64,000 nt of DNA from Rhizobium deserti (GTDB lineage Bacteria; Pseudomonadota; Alphaproteobacteria; Rhizobiales; Rhizobiaceae): NCBI RefSeq assembly GCF_004358025.1, contig NZ_SMTL01000002.1, positions 682,001 through 746,000 of the forward strand, given 5' to 3'. The notes below the pieces were generated by a model, which saw nothing but the letters and a program-made list of their open reading frames with translations, was not told where the DNA came from and searched no databases. How positions within the stretch are numbered: the first letter of the stretch is position 1; each line of letters starts with the position of its first letter. Below, one piece after another: positions 19,269 to 28,274 of the stretch. A program made the position numbers and the translations under genes.

Positions 19269-19345
19269 TTCCCGCCCTGTCTTCGCCCACCCTGCCTGCA
19301 AGATGGAACGCAACGAGTGGACTGCAATTTTGTTCCTGATGCTTG

Positions 19346-19639
19346 TCAGATCCGATTGAGGATGTGCGAAAACGCCGGATCGTTGCGATTATAGCCTGGC
19401 GCTGTACGGTGAAAGCGCTGCTCTGTCGGCGCCATGGCGTGGATATCCTCAAGATGAAACAGTCGCCACCCGGTTCCTGTGCCTTCCACCTGCCAGCCGC
19501 TCAGCGCCAGCGCATCGTCATGGCCCACATAGCCGAGAATATGCGGCCGCACGACGCGCTCCACATCCTTGTAGCGCAGCTTCAGGATTTTACGGTCGCC
19601 GATCGCATCGGCGATGATCTTCTTGGTTGCCGCCTTCAT
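19346..19639 (-). CDS. Short WYL-like domain protein (97 aa)
   Basis: A 97-residue protein with a strong AGGAGG site six bases before ATG at 19639. Its core (RKILKLRYKD, VRPHILGYV, LALSGWQVEG, GWRLFHLEDI) resembles one WYL-type ligand-binding domain, which usually follows an HTH in transcription regulators. Here there is no HTH, so it may sense a ligand or nucleic acid without binding DNA directly, or act through a partner. The match is by eye and not certain. It lies downstream of smpB on the same strand and upstream of the flippase-like gene. Confidence 0.68.
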   Translation of the reverse strand: MKAATKKIIADAIGDRKILKLRYKDVERVVRPHILGYVGHDDALALSGWQVEGTGTGWRLFHLEDIHAMAPTEQRFHRTAPGYNRNDPAFSHILNRI

Positions 19640-19767
19640 CAGGGCCTCCTGCGCTTCCTAGTCTAACGAGGAGGAATGGCCGGAGTTTCTTGAGCCCGAT
19701 GCAGAGCTGCGACAGCAGACAACCGAAGCCATTGGCTAAGGCAGCCGCCAAAGCAGGATTTTTCGCT

Positions 19768-20244
19768 TTAGTGCGCCTTCAGGAGCCGCGACTTCTGGCG
19801 GTTCCAGTCGCGTTCCTTCTCGGTCTCGCGCTTGTCGTGCAGCTTCTTGCCCTTGGCGAGGGCCAGTTCGAGCTTAGCGCGGCCCTTTTCGTTGAAATAG
19901 ATCTTCAGCGGCACGAGCGTCATGCCCTCGCGGTTGATGCCGGTCCGCAACTTGTTGATCTCGCGCTTCGAGAGCAGCAGCTTGCGACGGCGGCGCGGCT
20001 CGTGATTGAAGCGGTTAGCCTGCAGATATTCAGGCAGATGCGAATTGATCAGCCAAATCTCGGCGCCTTCATCGGAAGCGTAGGATTCGGCAATATTTGC
20101 CTTGCCTTCGCGAAGGGATTTGACCTCCGTGCCGGTCAGCACCAGGCCGGCCTCGTAAGTGTCGATGATCTCGTAGTTGAAGCGGGCCTTGCGGTTTTCC
20201 GCGACAATCTTGTTTATCGTACGCTGGCTGCCTCTGGGTGCCAT
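19768..20244 (-). CDS. smpB: SsrA-binding protein
   Basis: A 158-residue tmRNA partner in rescue of stalled ribosomes. The oligonucleotide-binding barrel begins [20 protein letters not shown], the conserved [10 protein letters not shown] and the later [18 protein letters not shown] motif are intact, and the basic C-terminal tail ([19 protein letters not shown]) is as expected for decoding-site insertion. The order smpB-dapA (dapA upstream on the same strand) is common in alphaproteobacteria. I did not find the ssrA gene nearby. Confidence 0.97.
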   Translation of the reverse strand: MAPRGSQRTINKIVAENRKARFNYEIIDTYEAGLVLTGTEVKSLREGKANIAESYASDEGAEIWLINSHLPEYLQANRFNHEPRRRRKLLLSKREINKLRTGINREGMTLVPLKIYFNEKGRAKLELALAKGKKLHDKRETEKERDWNRQKSRLLKAH

Positions 20245-20314
20245 AACTTCAATCCGTTCCGCCCTGCCGTTTCGAGACCTGTGGTCCCGAAACCATGATC
20301 ATGAAAAACAAATT

Positions 20315-20337
20315 CCCGCCCGTCGCCCGAGGGCGGG
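20315..20337 (-). terminator. Weak terminator between dapA and smpB
   Basis: Seven-bp stem CCCGCCC / GGGCGGG with a 9-base loop; on the minus strand it is followed by AATTTGTTTTT. It lies about 70 bases after the dapA stop. Confidence 0.5.
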
Positions 20338-20406
20338 ATGCGATGAGCGGGAACTGTGTATGTAATGCGACGCAGGCCGAAAGTGAAGGAGGCAGGCTCG
20401 CCGCCC

Positions 20407-21291
20407 TCAGTTCAAGAGGCCGGCATGAACCAGGGCCGCATCGATCGCAGCTTCGGTGGCAGGCTCGAGGCTCGACATCAGCGGCGAGCGAACGGTGCGG
20501 TTCATGCCGCGCAGCCGGTTCAGGCCATATTTCGCACCGCAAAGACCGGGCTCCATGAAGATCGCCTTATGAAGCGGCATCAGGCGATCCTGATATTCCA
20601 GCGCCTTGGCATAATCGCCGGCAAGCGTCGCTGCCTGGAAATCGGCGCAAAGGCGCGGTGCCACATTGGCGGTGACCGAAATGCAGCCGGTGCCGCCATG
20701 GGCGTTGAAGCCAAGTGCGGTCGCATCCTCGCCGGAAAGCTGGACGAAATCCGTGCCGCAGGTGATGCGCTGCTCCGAAACCCGCTCGATCTTGCCGGTC
20801 GCGTCCTTGACGCCGGCGATATTGTCATGCGCCCTGGCCAGCGCGCCCATGGTCTCCGGCGACATGTCGATGACCGAGCGACCGGGGATATTGTAGATGA
20901 TGATGGGAAGTTCCACCGCCTCGGCGATTGATGAGAAATGGGCGAACAGACCTTTCTGCGTCGGCTTGTTGTAATAGGGGGTCACCACCAGGATGGCGTC
21001 GGCACCAGCCGTCTGCGCATGCTGTGCCAGTTCGATCGCTTCGCGAGTATTGTTGGAGCCGGCGCCGGCAATCACCGGAACACGCTTCCTGGCCACTTCG
21101 ACGCAGAGCTCGACGACGCGCTTGTGCTCGTCATGCGACAGCGTCGGCGATTCCCCCGTCGTGCCGACCGGAACGAGGCCATTGCTGCCCTCGTCGATCT
21201 GCCATTCCACATGGCTGGCAAAGGCCTCTTCATCCACCGCGCCGCCGTTCGTGAAAGGGGTAACAAGAGCGGGGATCGATCCCTTGAACAT
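20407..21291 (-). CDS. dapA: 4-hydroxy-tetrahydrodipicolinate synthase
   Basis: A 294-residue class I aldolase that condenses pyruvate with aspartate semialdehyde in lysine and meso-diaminopimelate synthesis. Catalytic residues are visible: Thr44/Thr45 in [10 protein letters not shown], Tyr107 in VTPYYNKP, Tyr133 in IIYNIPGR, and the Schiff-base Lys162 in GVKDATGK. Length is normal. ATG at 21291 follows GGGAG. It is divergent from the lytic transglycosylase gene, sharing a 216-bp intergenic region, and precedes smpB. Confidence 0.96.
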   Translation of the reverse strand: MFKGSIPALVTPFTNGGAVDEEAFASHVEWQIDEGSNGLVPVGTTGESPTLSHDEHKRVVELCVEVARKRVPVIAGAGSNNTREAIELAQHAQTAGADAILVVTPYYNKPTQKGLFAHFSSIAEAVELPIIIYNIPGRSVIDMSPETMGALARAHDNIAGVKDATGKIERVSEQRITCGTDFVQLSGEDATALGFNAHGGTGCISVTANVAPRLCADFQAATLAGDYAKALEYQDRLMPLHKAIFMEPGLCGAKYGLNRLRGMNRTVRSPLMSSLEPATEAAIDAALVHAGLLN

Positions 21292-21507
21292 TCATAACTC
21301 CCTGGGCCGCAGTCCACGCTTCGGCCGCAATCCGCAACTATAAGGTCGGGCACCATAAAGCGGCGGCACAGCGGCGACAAGCGCAAGCGCGCAGGATTCC
21401 ATGCGGAATTCCATATAAGGAAGCATGCATTTTCATAAACGTGGTAAGGTTTCGTTAAACCGATCGGCAGCTAATAGGGGATCAGTGTCTTTGTCGCGAG
21501 TTGCCGG

Positions 21508-23589
21508 ATGAACAAGCCTGTTCTGATCCTTGCTGCCTTGGGGCTGGGTGCCGCGAGTAGCCTCAGCTTTGCCGCTCCGCCGACCGACAGCATCGCGCCC
21601 CTGCCCTTCGTGCGGCCGGATGCGCCGACACCCATCCCCACGCCGATGCCAACCGCCATGCCGGTACCCGATATTACCGGTGCCATTCCGCGGATGAACC
21701 GCGTTGCCCCGACAACCGCTTTGAAGGCCGGCCTTGACGCGCTTTCCAACAATAATGCAGCAGCGGCACTGACGGCACGCGACAGCCTGCCGGAAGGTTC
21801 GCTCGACAACCATATCCTCACCTGGGCGATCGCCAGTTCCGGTCTGGCTGGTGTGCCGTCCGGCGACATTGCTGCAGCTCAAACAAGGCTTAAAGGGTGG
21901 CCAGGCCTTAGCGGGTTGCGGGCTCAGTCGGAACGGGCGCTGTACCGCGAAAATCCTCCGGCTTTAGACGTGCTGGCGGCGTTCGGATCGACAAAGCCGG
22001 AAACCACAGAAGGGACGATCATCCTGGCGCGCGCTTTGGTTGCCAGCGGCAAGATAGCCGATGCCTCCCGCACCCTGCGCGGCATCTGGGTTTCCGAAGC
22101 GCTGGACAAGAACATTGAAGACAGGATCCTGCGCGAGTTTTCGGCGCTATTCAGCCCGGCCGACCACCGGGCGCGTATGGACTGCCTGATGTATCGTGGC
22201 CGCACGGCCCAGGCGAAGCGTTTTGCCGACATGGGCGAGGCTCATTCTCTTTACATGGCGTGGAGCGCCGTCACCGCGAATGCCAAGAATGCCGAGGCGC
22301 TTCTTTCGGCAGTCGATGGATCGCTGGCGAGCGATCCCGGCTTGGCCTTTGCCAGGATCGAACATCTGCGACGGCAGGAGAAGTACCGTGAGGCCGCGCA
22401 ACTGCTGGAACGGGTGACTCGCGACCCGGCCAAGCTGATCAGCACCGGCGAATGGTGGAACGAGCGGCGCATCGTGGCGCGCGGTTTGGCGGACCAGGGC
22501 GATTTCAAGCTCGCCTATCGCACGGTCGCCAATCATGTGGCGACGTCCGGCCCCGACAAGGCCGACGCAGAATTCCACGCCGGCTGGTATGCCCTGCGCG
22601 CATTGAAAGACCCGGCAAGCGCCGAAACCCATTTCCGCAAGATCCTGGACGCCTCCAGCCGACCGCTTTCCGCTTCCCGTGCCTGGTACTGGCTCGGCCG
22701 TGCCGCCGAAGACGGCGCACCAGGCAATGCCCATGATTTCTACAAGAAGGCCGCCCAATATCCTGGCACCTTCTACGGTCAGCTGGCTGCAACGCGCATG
22801 GACATCCGCACCCTGGACGTGACCTATCCCTCTCCCAGTGCTGTCGATCGCCAAAAATTCGAGGCGCGCGAAGTGGTGCAGGCGATTGCGAGGCTGGATG
22901 CCGCCGGCCATGACAGGCGAGCCTCCGCACTCTACCGGGCGCTGGCCGAGGAAATGAACAGTCCCGGCGAACTCGCGCTGCTTGCGAGCCGTGCCGAGGT
23001 TCAGGGCGACCACGCGCTGGCGCTGCAAATCGGCAAGACGGCCTTCGGTCGCGGCGTGAACGTAGCGGCCCTGGCATTCCCCGTTGGTGTCATTCCGACC
23101 GACGCTAATATTGCCGGATCCGGCAAGGCCCTGGCTTATGCGATTGCACGACAGGAAAGCGCCTTTAACCCGGCGGCAATTTCACCCGCCAATGCCCGCG
23201 GTCTGCTGCAAATCCTGCCGACCACGGCGCAGGGAGTGGCAAAGCGGCACGGCATCAGCTTCCAGACCGAAAAGCTCACCACAGATGCCGCTTATAATGC
23301 GACGCTCGGCGCCCATTATCTCGGGGAGCAGATCGACACCTTCGGCGGCTCCTATATCCTCACCTTCATCGCCTATAATGCCGGACCGCGGCGGGTGAAT
23401 GATTGGATCGAGCGTTATGGCGATCCTCGCGGCAAGTCCATCGACGAGGTGGTCGACTGGATCGAGCGGATACCGTTTCCGGAAACGCGAAACTACGTTC
23501 AGCGGGTGATGGAAAACTATCAGGTCTATAAAACACGGCTCGGGCAGAAAGCCGATATTGAATCTGATCTTCGCTTCGGGCGCCTGTAA
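21508..23589 (+). CDS. slt: Soluble lytic murein transglycosylase
   Basis: A 693-residue periplasmic enzyme that cleaves peptidoglycan between MurNAc and GlcNAc with 1,6-anhydro ring formation. It has an N-terminal signal peptide (about residues 1-23), a long alpha-helical superhelix (residues about 70-500), and the C-terminal Slt catalytic domain with the glutamate Glu550 in AIARQESAFNPAAISP, then GLLQILPTTAQ and FIAYNAGPRRV. A proline/threonine-rich linker (about residues 35-65) follows the signal peptide. The ribosome-binding site is weak. Confidence 0.93.
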   Translation: MNKPVLILAALGLGAASSLSFAAPPTDSIAPLPFVRPDAPTPIPTPMPTAMPVPDITGAIPRMNRVAPTTALKAGLDALSNNNAAAALTARDSLPEGSLDNHILTWAIASSGLAGVPSGDIAAAQTRLKGWPGLSGLRAQSERALYRENPPALDVLAAFGSTKPETTEGTIILARALVASGKIADASRTLRGIWVSEALDKNIEDRILREFSALFSPADHRARMDCLMYRGRTAQAKRFADMGEAHSLYMAWSAVTANAKNAEALLSAVDGSLASDPGLAFARIEHLRRQEKYREAAQLLERVTRDPAKLISTGEWWNERRIVARGLADQGDFKLAYRTVANHVATSGPDKADAEFHAGWYALRALKDPASAETHFRKILDASSRPLSASRAWYWLGRAAEDGAPGNAHDFYKKAAQYPGTFYGQLAATRMDIRTLDVTYPSPSAVDRQKFEAREVVQAIARLDAAGHDRRASALYRALAEEMNSPGELALLASRAEVQGDHALALQIGKTAFGRGVNVAALAFPVGVIPTDANIAGSGKALAYAIARQESAFNPAAISPANARGLLQILPTTAQGVAKRHGISFQTEKLTTDAAYNATLGAHYLGEQIDTFGGSYILTFIAYNAGPRRVNDWIERYGDPRGKSIDEVVDWIERIPFPETRNYVQRVMENYQVYKTRLGQKADIESDLRFGRL

Positions 23590-23857
23590 ACTTCCGGTTC
23601 GATTAATTTATGCAGTATAGGGCGATCACAGCTGTGTGAAGTGGGGCACTTGTTTGGCCGTTTTTGCGTCGCAGGCTCAGAAGCCGCGTCACTTTATAGC
23701 CTCGATATTCCCTTGAAATCAATATATTAGCTAATTCTCTACCAAAGACGCCTGTACCACCCTTTTCCTTGGGTAGGTCCTGCGGAACATCACCCGCCAC
23801 CACGAGTTCTGCTTGTGTCACCGAGACAAGAAAAGTCGTTAACCCTGGAGGATGATC

Positions 23858-24190
23858 ATGAACAAGCTTATAACCGCAGCAGCATTTTCGCTCGCACTCG
23901 CCTCGTCCGCACTTGCCCAAAACTCATCCGGCTCTTCCGGGCAGGGTGGCTCAGATAATTCCAGCACTAATACGCAGATGCCGCCGGCAGCTTCTCAGCC
24001 GATGGACAACAGTTCCTCTATGGCAACCGACCCGACTACGACTCAAAGCACGACGTCCGGCGCCAATGATGGCACGTCCGGTACTTCCGCTTCCGGGACT
24101 TCCGCCGATTGCCCGGCTGGCACGCCCGGTGCCGGCACTGCAGGCAAGACTGCCTCTTCGTCGGAAAAGATCAACCCCGACTGCCCGTAA
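23858..24190 (+). CDS. Secreted Ser/Thr-rich low-complexity protein (110 aa)
   Basis: A 110-residue protein with a clear Sec signal peptide (MNKLITAAAFSLALASSALA, cleavage after ALA) and a mature part built almost wholly of Ser, Thr, Gly, Ala and Asn. The only two cysteines (SADCPAG and the terminal NPDCP) may form a disulfide. I chose ATG at 23858, since GGAG lies seven bases before it; the ATG at 23852 is too close. No domain is recognisable; such proteins are often surface or periplasmic. It is followed by a shared bidirectional terminator. Confidence 0.7.
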   Translation: MNKLITAAAFSLALASSALAQNSSGSSGQGGSDNSSTNTQMPPAASQPMDNSSSMATDPTTTQSTTSGANDGTSGTSASGTSADCPAGTPGAGTAGKTASSSEKINPDCP

Positions 24191-24280
24191 GCGGAGATGT
24201 GAAGGAAACGGAAATGCACTGGCCCACCAGGGCCGCGCATTTGGTTTAACAGCAAGTCCCGCTATTTATGCTCCAAACGA

Positions 24281-24307
24281 AAAAGCCCGGACCAAGTCCG
24301 GGCTTTT
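24281..24307. terminator. Bidirectional terminator
   Basis: A perfect 12-bp stem AAAAGCCCGGAC / GTCCGGGCTTTT with a three-base loop, lying between the convergent secreted-protein gene and the first porin. A and T runs at both ends allow it to work in both directions. Confidence 0.85.
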
Positions 24308-24329
24308 CCAATTACCAACGTTCGGTCGA

Positions 24330-25382
24330 TTAGAACGAGCGCTGCAGACGGACGAAGCCGCTGAAGGTCTCTTCTTCGTCATCCCGGTCGTCGTACTGCA
24401 GGCTTACCTTCGACGTCAGACCGTCAGTGATCTTGTAGTCGAGGGTCACGCCAGCGCGCCATGCATCACGGTCGCCAACGAAGTCACCGTCCGTATCGTA
24501 ATCGATCGTATCGAAGTACTGGAAGCCAGGGGTGATCGTGAACTTGTCGCCGAGCTTTGCAGCGTACTGAACGGCAACAGTCCACTCGGCACGGTCGTAG
24601 TACGCGTTTGCGCCGGTGGAGTAGATGCCGGCGCCGCTCAGCGTGCCAGGACCAACGTCAGCAGACAGGATCGCACGGATCGAGCCGTCGTTGACGTGGA
24701 AGTCGTAACCGCCGAGCAATGCAGCAGATACCGGGCCGAAAGCGCCAGAGATCTGAGCTTCGATACCAACGCCATCGTTGTCGCTATAACGGTCGTTGAC
24801 GCCGCCAAGATCCTGAACTTCAGAGTAGCGACCGGTCAGCTCGTCGATAAATACGCCAGCGCTGATAGTGTCGCCAGTGTAGTTGTAACCGATCGAGTTG
24901 ATGCGGTTGGAACCGATGTCGTCGGTTTCACCCGAGAGATCAACGTCCCAGTAGTTGTACATGTAACCAACCTTGAAGCCGCCGAGCGTGATGTACGCTT
25001 CGTCAATCTCAAGCTCGTTGCGCTCACCTTCGCCGTCACCGACATAGTCGCCTTCTGCCCAAGAGCGGATTGCGATGTACGAGCCGAGGGCGCCGTATTC
25101 CGTATCGCTCTTGGTTTCGAAGTTCAGCAGAGCGCGCGTACGTGCGTTCCAGTTGTCACCGTCGTCAACGTCGTCGAACTGTACTTCGAAACGGACGTAA
25201 CCGCCGATCTTGAGGCAGGTTTCAGTGCCGGGGATGTAGAAATAGCCGGTACCGAATGCGTCGCAAACGCGCACATATTCCATCGGCTCCGGCTCAGCGG
25301 CTACGATGGCGTCGGCGGCGTGAGCGCCGGACACTGCTGCGAGGGCCGCAGCGGAGCCAAGGAGAAGGCTCTTCAGGTTCAT
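24330..25382 (-). CDS. Outer-membrane porin, RopA type (copy 1)
   Basis: A 350-residue alphaproteobacterial porin: signal peptide MNLKSLLLGSAAALAAVSGA (cleavage after AHA), then the hallmark PMEYVRVCDAFGTGYFYIPG and CLKIGGYVRFE, an amphipathic beta-strand body with many acidic loops, and a C-terminal Phe (VRLQRSF) required for outer-membrane assembly. It forms a general diffusion pore. ATG at 25382 follows TTGGAGG; the frame extends upstream to 25517 without reason. It lies in tandem with a second copy at 25736, with 353 bp between them, and ends in a strong terminator. Confidence 0.94.
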   Translation of the reverse strand: MNLKSLLLGSAAALAAVSGAHAADAIVAAEPEPMEYVRVCDAFGTGYFYIPGTETCLKIGGYVRFEVQFDDVDDGDNWNARTRALLNFETKSDTEYGALGSYIAIRSWAEGDYVGDGEGERNELEIDEAYITLGGFKVGYMYNYWDVDLSGETDDIGSNRINSIGYNYTGDTISAGVFIDELTGRYSEVQDLGGVNDRYSDNDGVGIEAQISGAFGPVSAALLGGYDFHVNDGSIRAILSADVGPGTLSGAGIYSTGANAYYDRAEWTVAVQYAAKLGDKFTITPGFQYFDTIDYDTDGDFVGDRDAWRAGVTLDYKITDGLTSKVSLQYDDRDDEEETFSGFVRLQRSF

Positions 25383-25735
25383 GTTTGACCTCCAAGTCAA
25401 GTTTTGCACCAGGCTAAGCGATGACATCAAATCGACAGCGCCAACCCAAACTTCTGTGCGGATTACGATTCTAACCTCGTCACAAGTGCAATTTACCGGA
25501 AGCTCAGATGACAACAATCTTTAACTGCTCAAACTCAAACAATCGCCCAGCCATTTGGGGGTACCTGTTGCCGACTTGCACTAGTTTGGGGCTTCAGGCG
25601 CCGTTTTTCAGGTGAAAGTAAACGAAGGGTAAACGGGAAAAGCACTGTCATCGTCCATCTCAACCGGCGCATCCGTGCCGAAACAAGAAAAGCCCGGCAA
25701 ACATGCCGGGCTTCTGTCTTGAACGAAAGCGCTGA
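25383..25735. other. 353-bp region between the tandem porins
   Basis: Holds the leader and promoter zone of porin copy 1 and, at 25691-25712, the terminator of porin copy 2. No credible open frame; the short frame at 25608-25886 is a shadow of the second porin. I could not assign promoter boxes with confidence. Confidence 0.6.
25691..25712 (-). terminator. Terminator of porin copy 2
   Basis: Perfect 9-bp stem AGCCCGGCA / TGCCGGGCT with a four-base loop AACA; on the minus strand it is followed by TTTCTTG, 23 bases after the porin stop. Confidence 0.8.
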
Positions 25736-26848
25736 TTAGAAGGTGCGCTGCAGACGGACGAAGCCGCTGAACACTTCCTCGTCGTCGCTGATGTCGCCGT
25801 CGTCGTCCATGTCGGTGTACTGGAGGCTGACCTTGGAGGTCAGACCTTCGACGATCTTGTAGTCGAGGGTGACGCCAGCGCGCCATGCATTGCGGTCACC
25901 GCCGAAGTCGCCGGAGAGATCGGCGTCGAGGCTATCCCAATACTGGAAGGCCGGGGTGATCGTGAACTTGTCGCCGAGCTTGACAGCGTATTCGGCAGCA
26001 ACAGTCCACTCCGCCAGGTCGTAGTAGGCATTGGCGCCGGTCGAATAGATACCAGCAACGCTGAGCGTACCGGTGCCGATCTTGCCGGACACGATGCCGC
26101 GGATTGAACCGTCTTCAGCTGCAAAGTCGTAACCACCGAGCAAGGAGGCCGAAATGGGGCCAAATGCGCCGGAAACCATTGCTTCGATGCCAACACCGTC
26201 ATTGCCGTAGCCGTCGGTGGTTCCGAGAGCAGCGCCGAAGTCATTTTCGGTGTAGTGACCGGTCAACTCATCGACGAAGATGCCTGCCTTGATCGTCTCA
26301 CTCGTATATTCATAACCAATCTGGTTGATACGGTTAGAACCCAGATCATCGGTCTCGCCAGAAAGGCCGATATCCCAGTAGTTGTAAGCGTAACCGACCT
26401 TAAAGCCGCCAAGCGTGATGTAAGCTTCGTCGATTTCAAGTTCGTTCAGCTCACCTTCGCCGTCGCCAACGTAGTCGCCTTCTGCCCAGGAGCGGAGCGC
26501 GATATAGGAGCTGAGGGCGCCGTATTCGGTGTCGCTCTTAGCAGATACATTGATGAGTGCGCGCGTACGAGCATTCCAGTTGTCGTCGTCGATGTCGATG
26601 ACTGCACCACCAGCACCAGCCACGACATCATCAACGTCGTCGAAATCAACCTGGAAACGGACGTAACCGCCAATCTTGAGGCAGGTTTCGGTGCCAGGAA
26701 TATAGAAGTAACCCTTGCCAAATGCGTCGCAAACGCGAACGTATTCCATTGGCTCAGGCTCAGCAGCAACGATAGCGTCAGCTGCCTGGGCGCCAGATAC
26801 TGCAGCAAGAGCTGCAGCGGAGCCGAGAAGTAGGCTCTTGATGTTCAT
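25736..26848 (-). CDS. Outer-membrane porin, RopA type (copy 2)
   Basis: A 370-residue paralogue of the neighbouring porin, with an almost identical signal peptide and N-terminus (MNIKSLLLGSAAALAAVSGA, PMEYVRVCDAFGKGYFYIPG) and C-terminal VRLQRTF. It is about 20 residues longer: an insertion of Val/Ala/Gly/Asp residues after FDDVDD (about residues 77-92) lengthens a surface loop or early turn, and a DMDDDGDISDDEE segment lengthens a loop near the C-terminus. The pair clearly arose by tandem duplication. ATG at 26848 follows TGGAGG. Different loops may give different selectivity or different phage reception. Confidence 0.94.
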   Translation of the reverse strand: MNIKSLLLGSAAALAAVSGAQAADAIVAAEPEPMEYVRVCDAFGKGYFYIPGTETCLKIGGYVRFQVDFDDVDDVVAGAGGAVIDIDDDNWNARTRALINVSAKSDTEYGALSSYIALRSWAEGDYVGDGEGELNELEIDEAYITLGGFKVGYAYNYWDIGLSGETDDLGSNRINQIGYEYTSETIKAGIFVDELTGHYTENDFGAALGTTDGYGNDGVGIEAMVSGAFGPISASLLGGYDFAAEDGSIRGIVSGKIGTGTLSVAGIYSTGANAYYDLAEWTVAAEYAVKLGDKFTITPAFQYWDSLDADLSGDFGGDRNAWRAGVTLDYKIVEGLTSKVSLQYTDMDDDGDISDDEEVFSGFVRLQRTF

Positions 26849-27255
26849 TGTTGACCTCCAGTCAAAGTTTAAAAAGGGTCTGGGTTCTTTTCGCTGAAGG
26901 ACAGCTTTCCCTGCCCCATCCCCGTCCATGCTGGAAGAAGGACGATCCACCGCCTCGCTTCCGAGGGTGAAAATACAAAACGGCCAAGCGCTTGCAATCT
27001 GGAAGTGAGAAGAACGTGGCCCGCCGTGCCAGCTTCCGCAAATGATGTGACCGAAAGGACACAAAGTCTGCTTGGAAGGCCCTATTTTATTTAGGTTTTG
27101 TTAAGAAAACGCTCAATAAGCCAGAGACTTAATGCCTCGCGCTGGCGCAGCAATACTGCACGGAAACATCGGCGCGATTCGGACCGACACAGAAGACTAC
27201 ATGAAGTTACAGATGAACTTTTGTAGTTATAGCTGAATAGGGGAAATATCGGGAA
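26849..27255. other. 407-bp region upstream of porin copy 2
   Basis: Probably holds the promoter and a long leader for the porin. An AT-rich run at about 27080-27110 is the most promoter-like part. The frame extending from the porin to 27064 has a signal-free lead and is not credible. No RNA gene or operator could be assigned. Confidence 0.5.
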
Positions 27256-27345
27256 TGGCGGAGAAGATGGGATTCGAACCCACGATACCCTCTCGGGTAT
27301 ACTCCCTTAGCAGGGGAGCGCCTTCGACCACTCGGCCACCTCTCC
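27256..27345 (-). tRNA. tRNA-Ser (anticodon GCT)
   Basis: A 90-nt class II tRNA on the minus strand, with encoded CCA. The acceptor stem GGAGAGG pairs with CTTCTCC, the discriminator is G, the anticodon loop reads CT-GCT-AA, a long variable arm (about GTATACCCGAGAGGGTATC) marks a serine tRNA, and the T arm reads GTGGGTTCGAATCCCAT. It decodes AGC and AGU. No integrase or attachment-site repeat lies next to it. Confidence 0.96.
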
Positions 27346-27462
27346 GGTGCGGCCTGATTATTGCGAAACGTTATGGATGGCAAGGCCTTTTGGCGGAATA
27401 TCAAAATTCCTGCGGGAAAGGATTGCTTCCACCTCGGCCAAGCCAGCGGCGCCTGCCTCGGG

Positions 27463-28263
27463 TCAGTAGCCGGAAGGAAGGGTGGGAGCGCCTATTCCGC
27501 GCCCATAGCGGCCGGCAAGGGCCCGTAATGCGGCAGCATATTCGGTAACGTCGGCGCCGACGGCGACAAAACTGGCGCCGAGATCAATATAGCGCCGATT
27601 CAGCGCCTCATTGAAGGTCAAAATGCCGGCCGGCTTGCCAGCCGCTATGATTCGCCCAATCGCGGTCTCGATCACCTGCTGCACTTCCGGCGCTTCGGTA
27701 CGACCCCGGTAGCCCATGTCGGCGGACAGATCAGCCGGGCCGATAAAGACGCCATCGACACCCTCCACCGCAGCGATTCGCTCCAGATCCGCGATTGCGG
27801 CCCTGGTTTCGGCCTGGACGAGAAGGCAGATCTCGTCGTCTGCCGTTTCCGTGTAGTCGCCAATCGCGTTGAATTGCGAGGCGCGCGCGACGGCTGCACC
27901 CAATCCGCGCTTGCCGGCAGGCGGATACCGGACGGCACGCACGAGCTCCTGCGCCTGCTCGGCCGAATCAACCATGGGCACGAGAAGTGTGCGGGCGCCG
28001 ACATCGAGGAGCTGCTTGATGATCCAGGTTTCGCCGACCGGAGGACGAACCACGATTTCGGAAGGCGACGCCGAGAGCGCCTGGAGCTGGGACATGATGC
28101 TGCGCAGGTCGTTGGGACCATGTTCACCGTCGATGACGAGCCAGTCGAAGCCCGCATGACCGGCAATCTCGGCCGGCAGGGCCTCGGCCATGTTCAGCCA
28201 GAGACCGATCTGCGGCAGCCCCCCCTGCAATGCGGCCTTAAATTTATTTTTCGCAGCCGGCAT
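27463..28263 (-). CDS. HpcH/HpaI-type 2-oxo acid aldolase
   Basis: A 266-residue class II pyruvate aldolase with the family motifs FDWLVIDGEHGPNDL (residues 39-53), VRPP, RGLGAAVARASQF, and the metal ligands in LVQAETRAA and FIGPADLSADMG. It resembles 4-hydroxy-2-oxoheptanedioate and 2-keto-3-deoxy-L-rhamnonate aldolases, which reversibly split 2-oxo-4-hydroxy acids to pyruvate and an aldehyde. The real substrate is uncertain because no aromatic or sugar-acid pathway genes flank it. The ATG follows AGAGGA. It lies 11 bp downstream of a ferredoxin-reductase-type gene in the same direction. Confidence 0.87.
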   Translation of the reverse strand: MPAAKNKFKAALQGGLPQIGLWLNMAEALPAEIAGHAGFDWLVIDGEHGPNDLRSIMSQLQALSASPSEIVVRPPVGETWIIKQLLDVGARTLLVPMVDSAEQAQELVRAVRYPPAGKRGLGAAVARASQFNAIGDYTETADDEICLLVQAETRAAIADLERIAAVEGVDGVFIGPADLSADMGYRGRTEAPEVQQVIETAIGRIIAAGKPAGILTFNEALNRRYIDLGASFVAVGADVTEYAAALRALAGRYGRGIGAPTLPSGY

Positions 28264-28274
28264 GGCGGTGTCCT

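Noticed and set aside
18045..19394. 449-codon plus-strand frame over the UPF0104 gene
   Set aside because: Opposite a clear membrane protein; Gln/Asp/His-rich shadow translation.
23590..23857. Possible ssrA (tmRNA) near smpB and slt
   Set aside because: I looked for a tag-coding segment ending in ALAA and for the tRNA-like ends, and found none in the intergenic regions here.
23913..25388. 491-codon plus-strand frame across the first porin
   Set aside because: Opposite the porin; Val/Thr/Ala-rich translation produced by reading beta-strand codons backwards.
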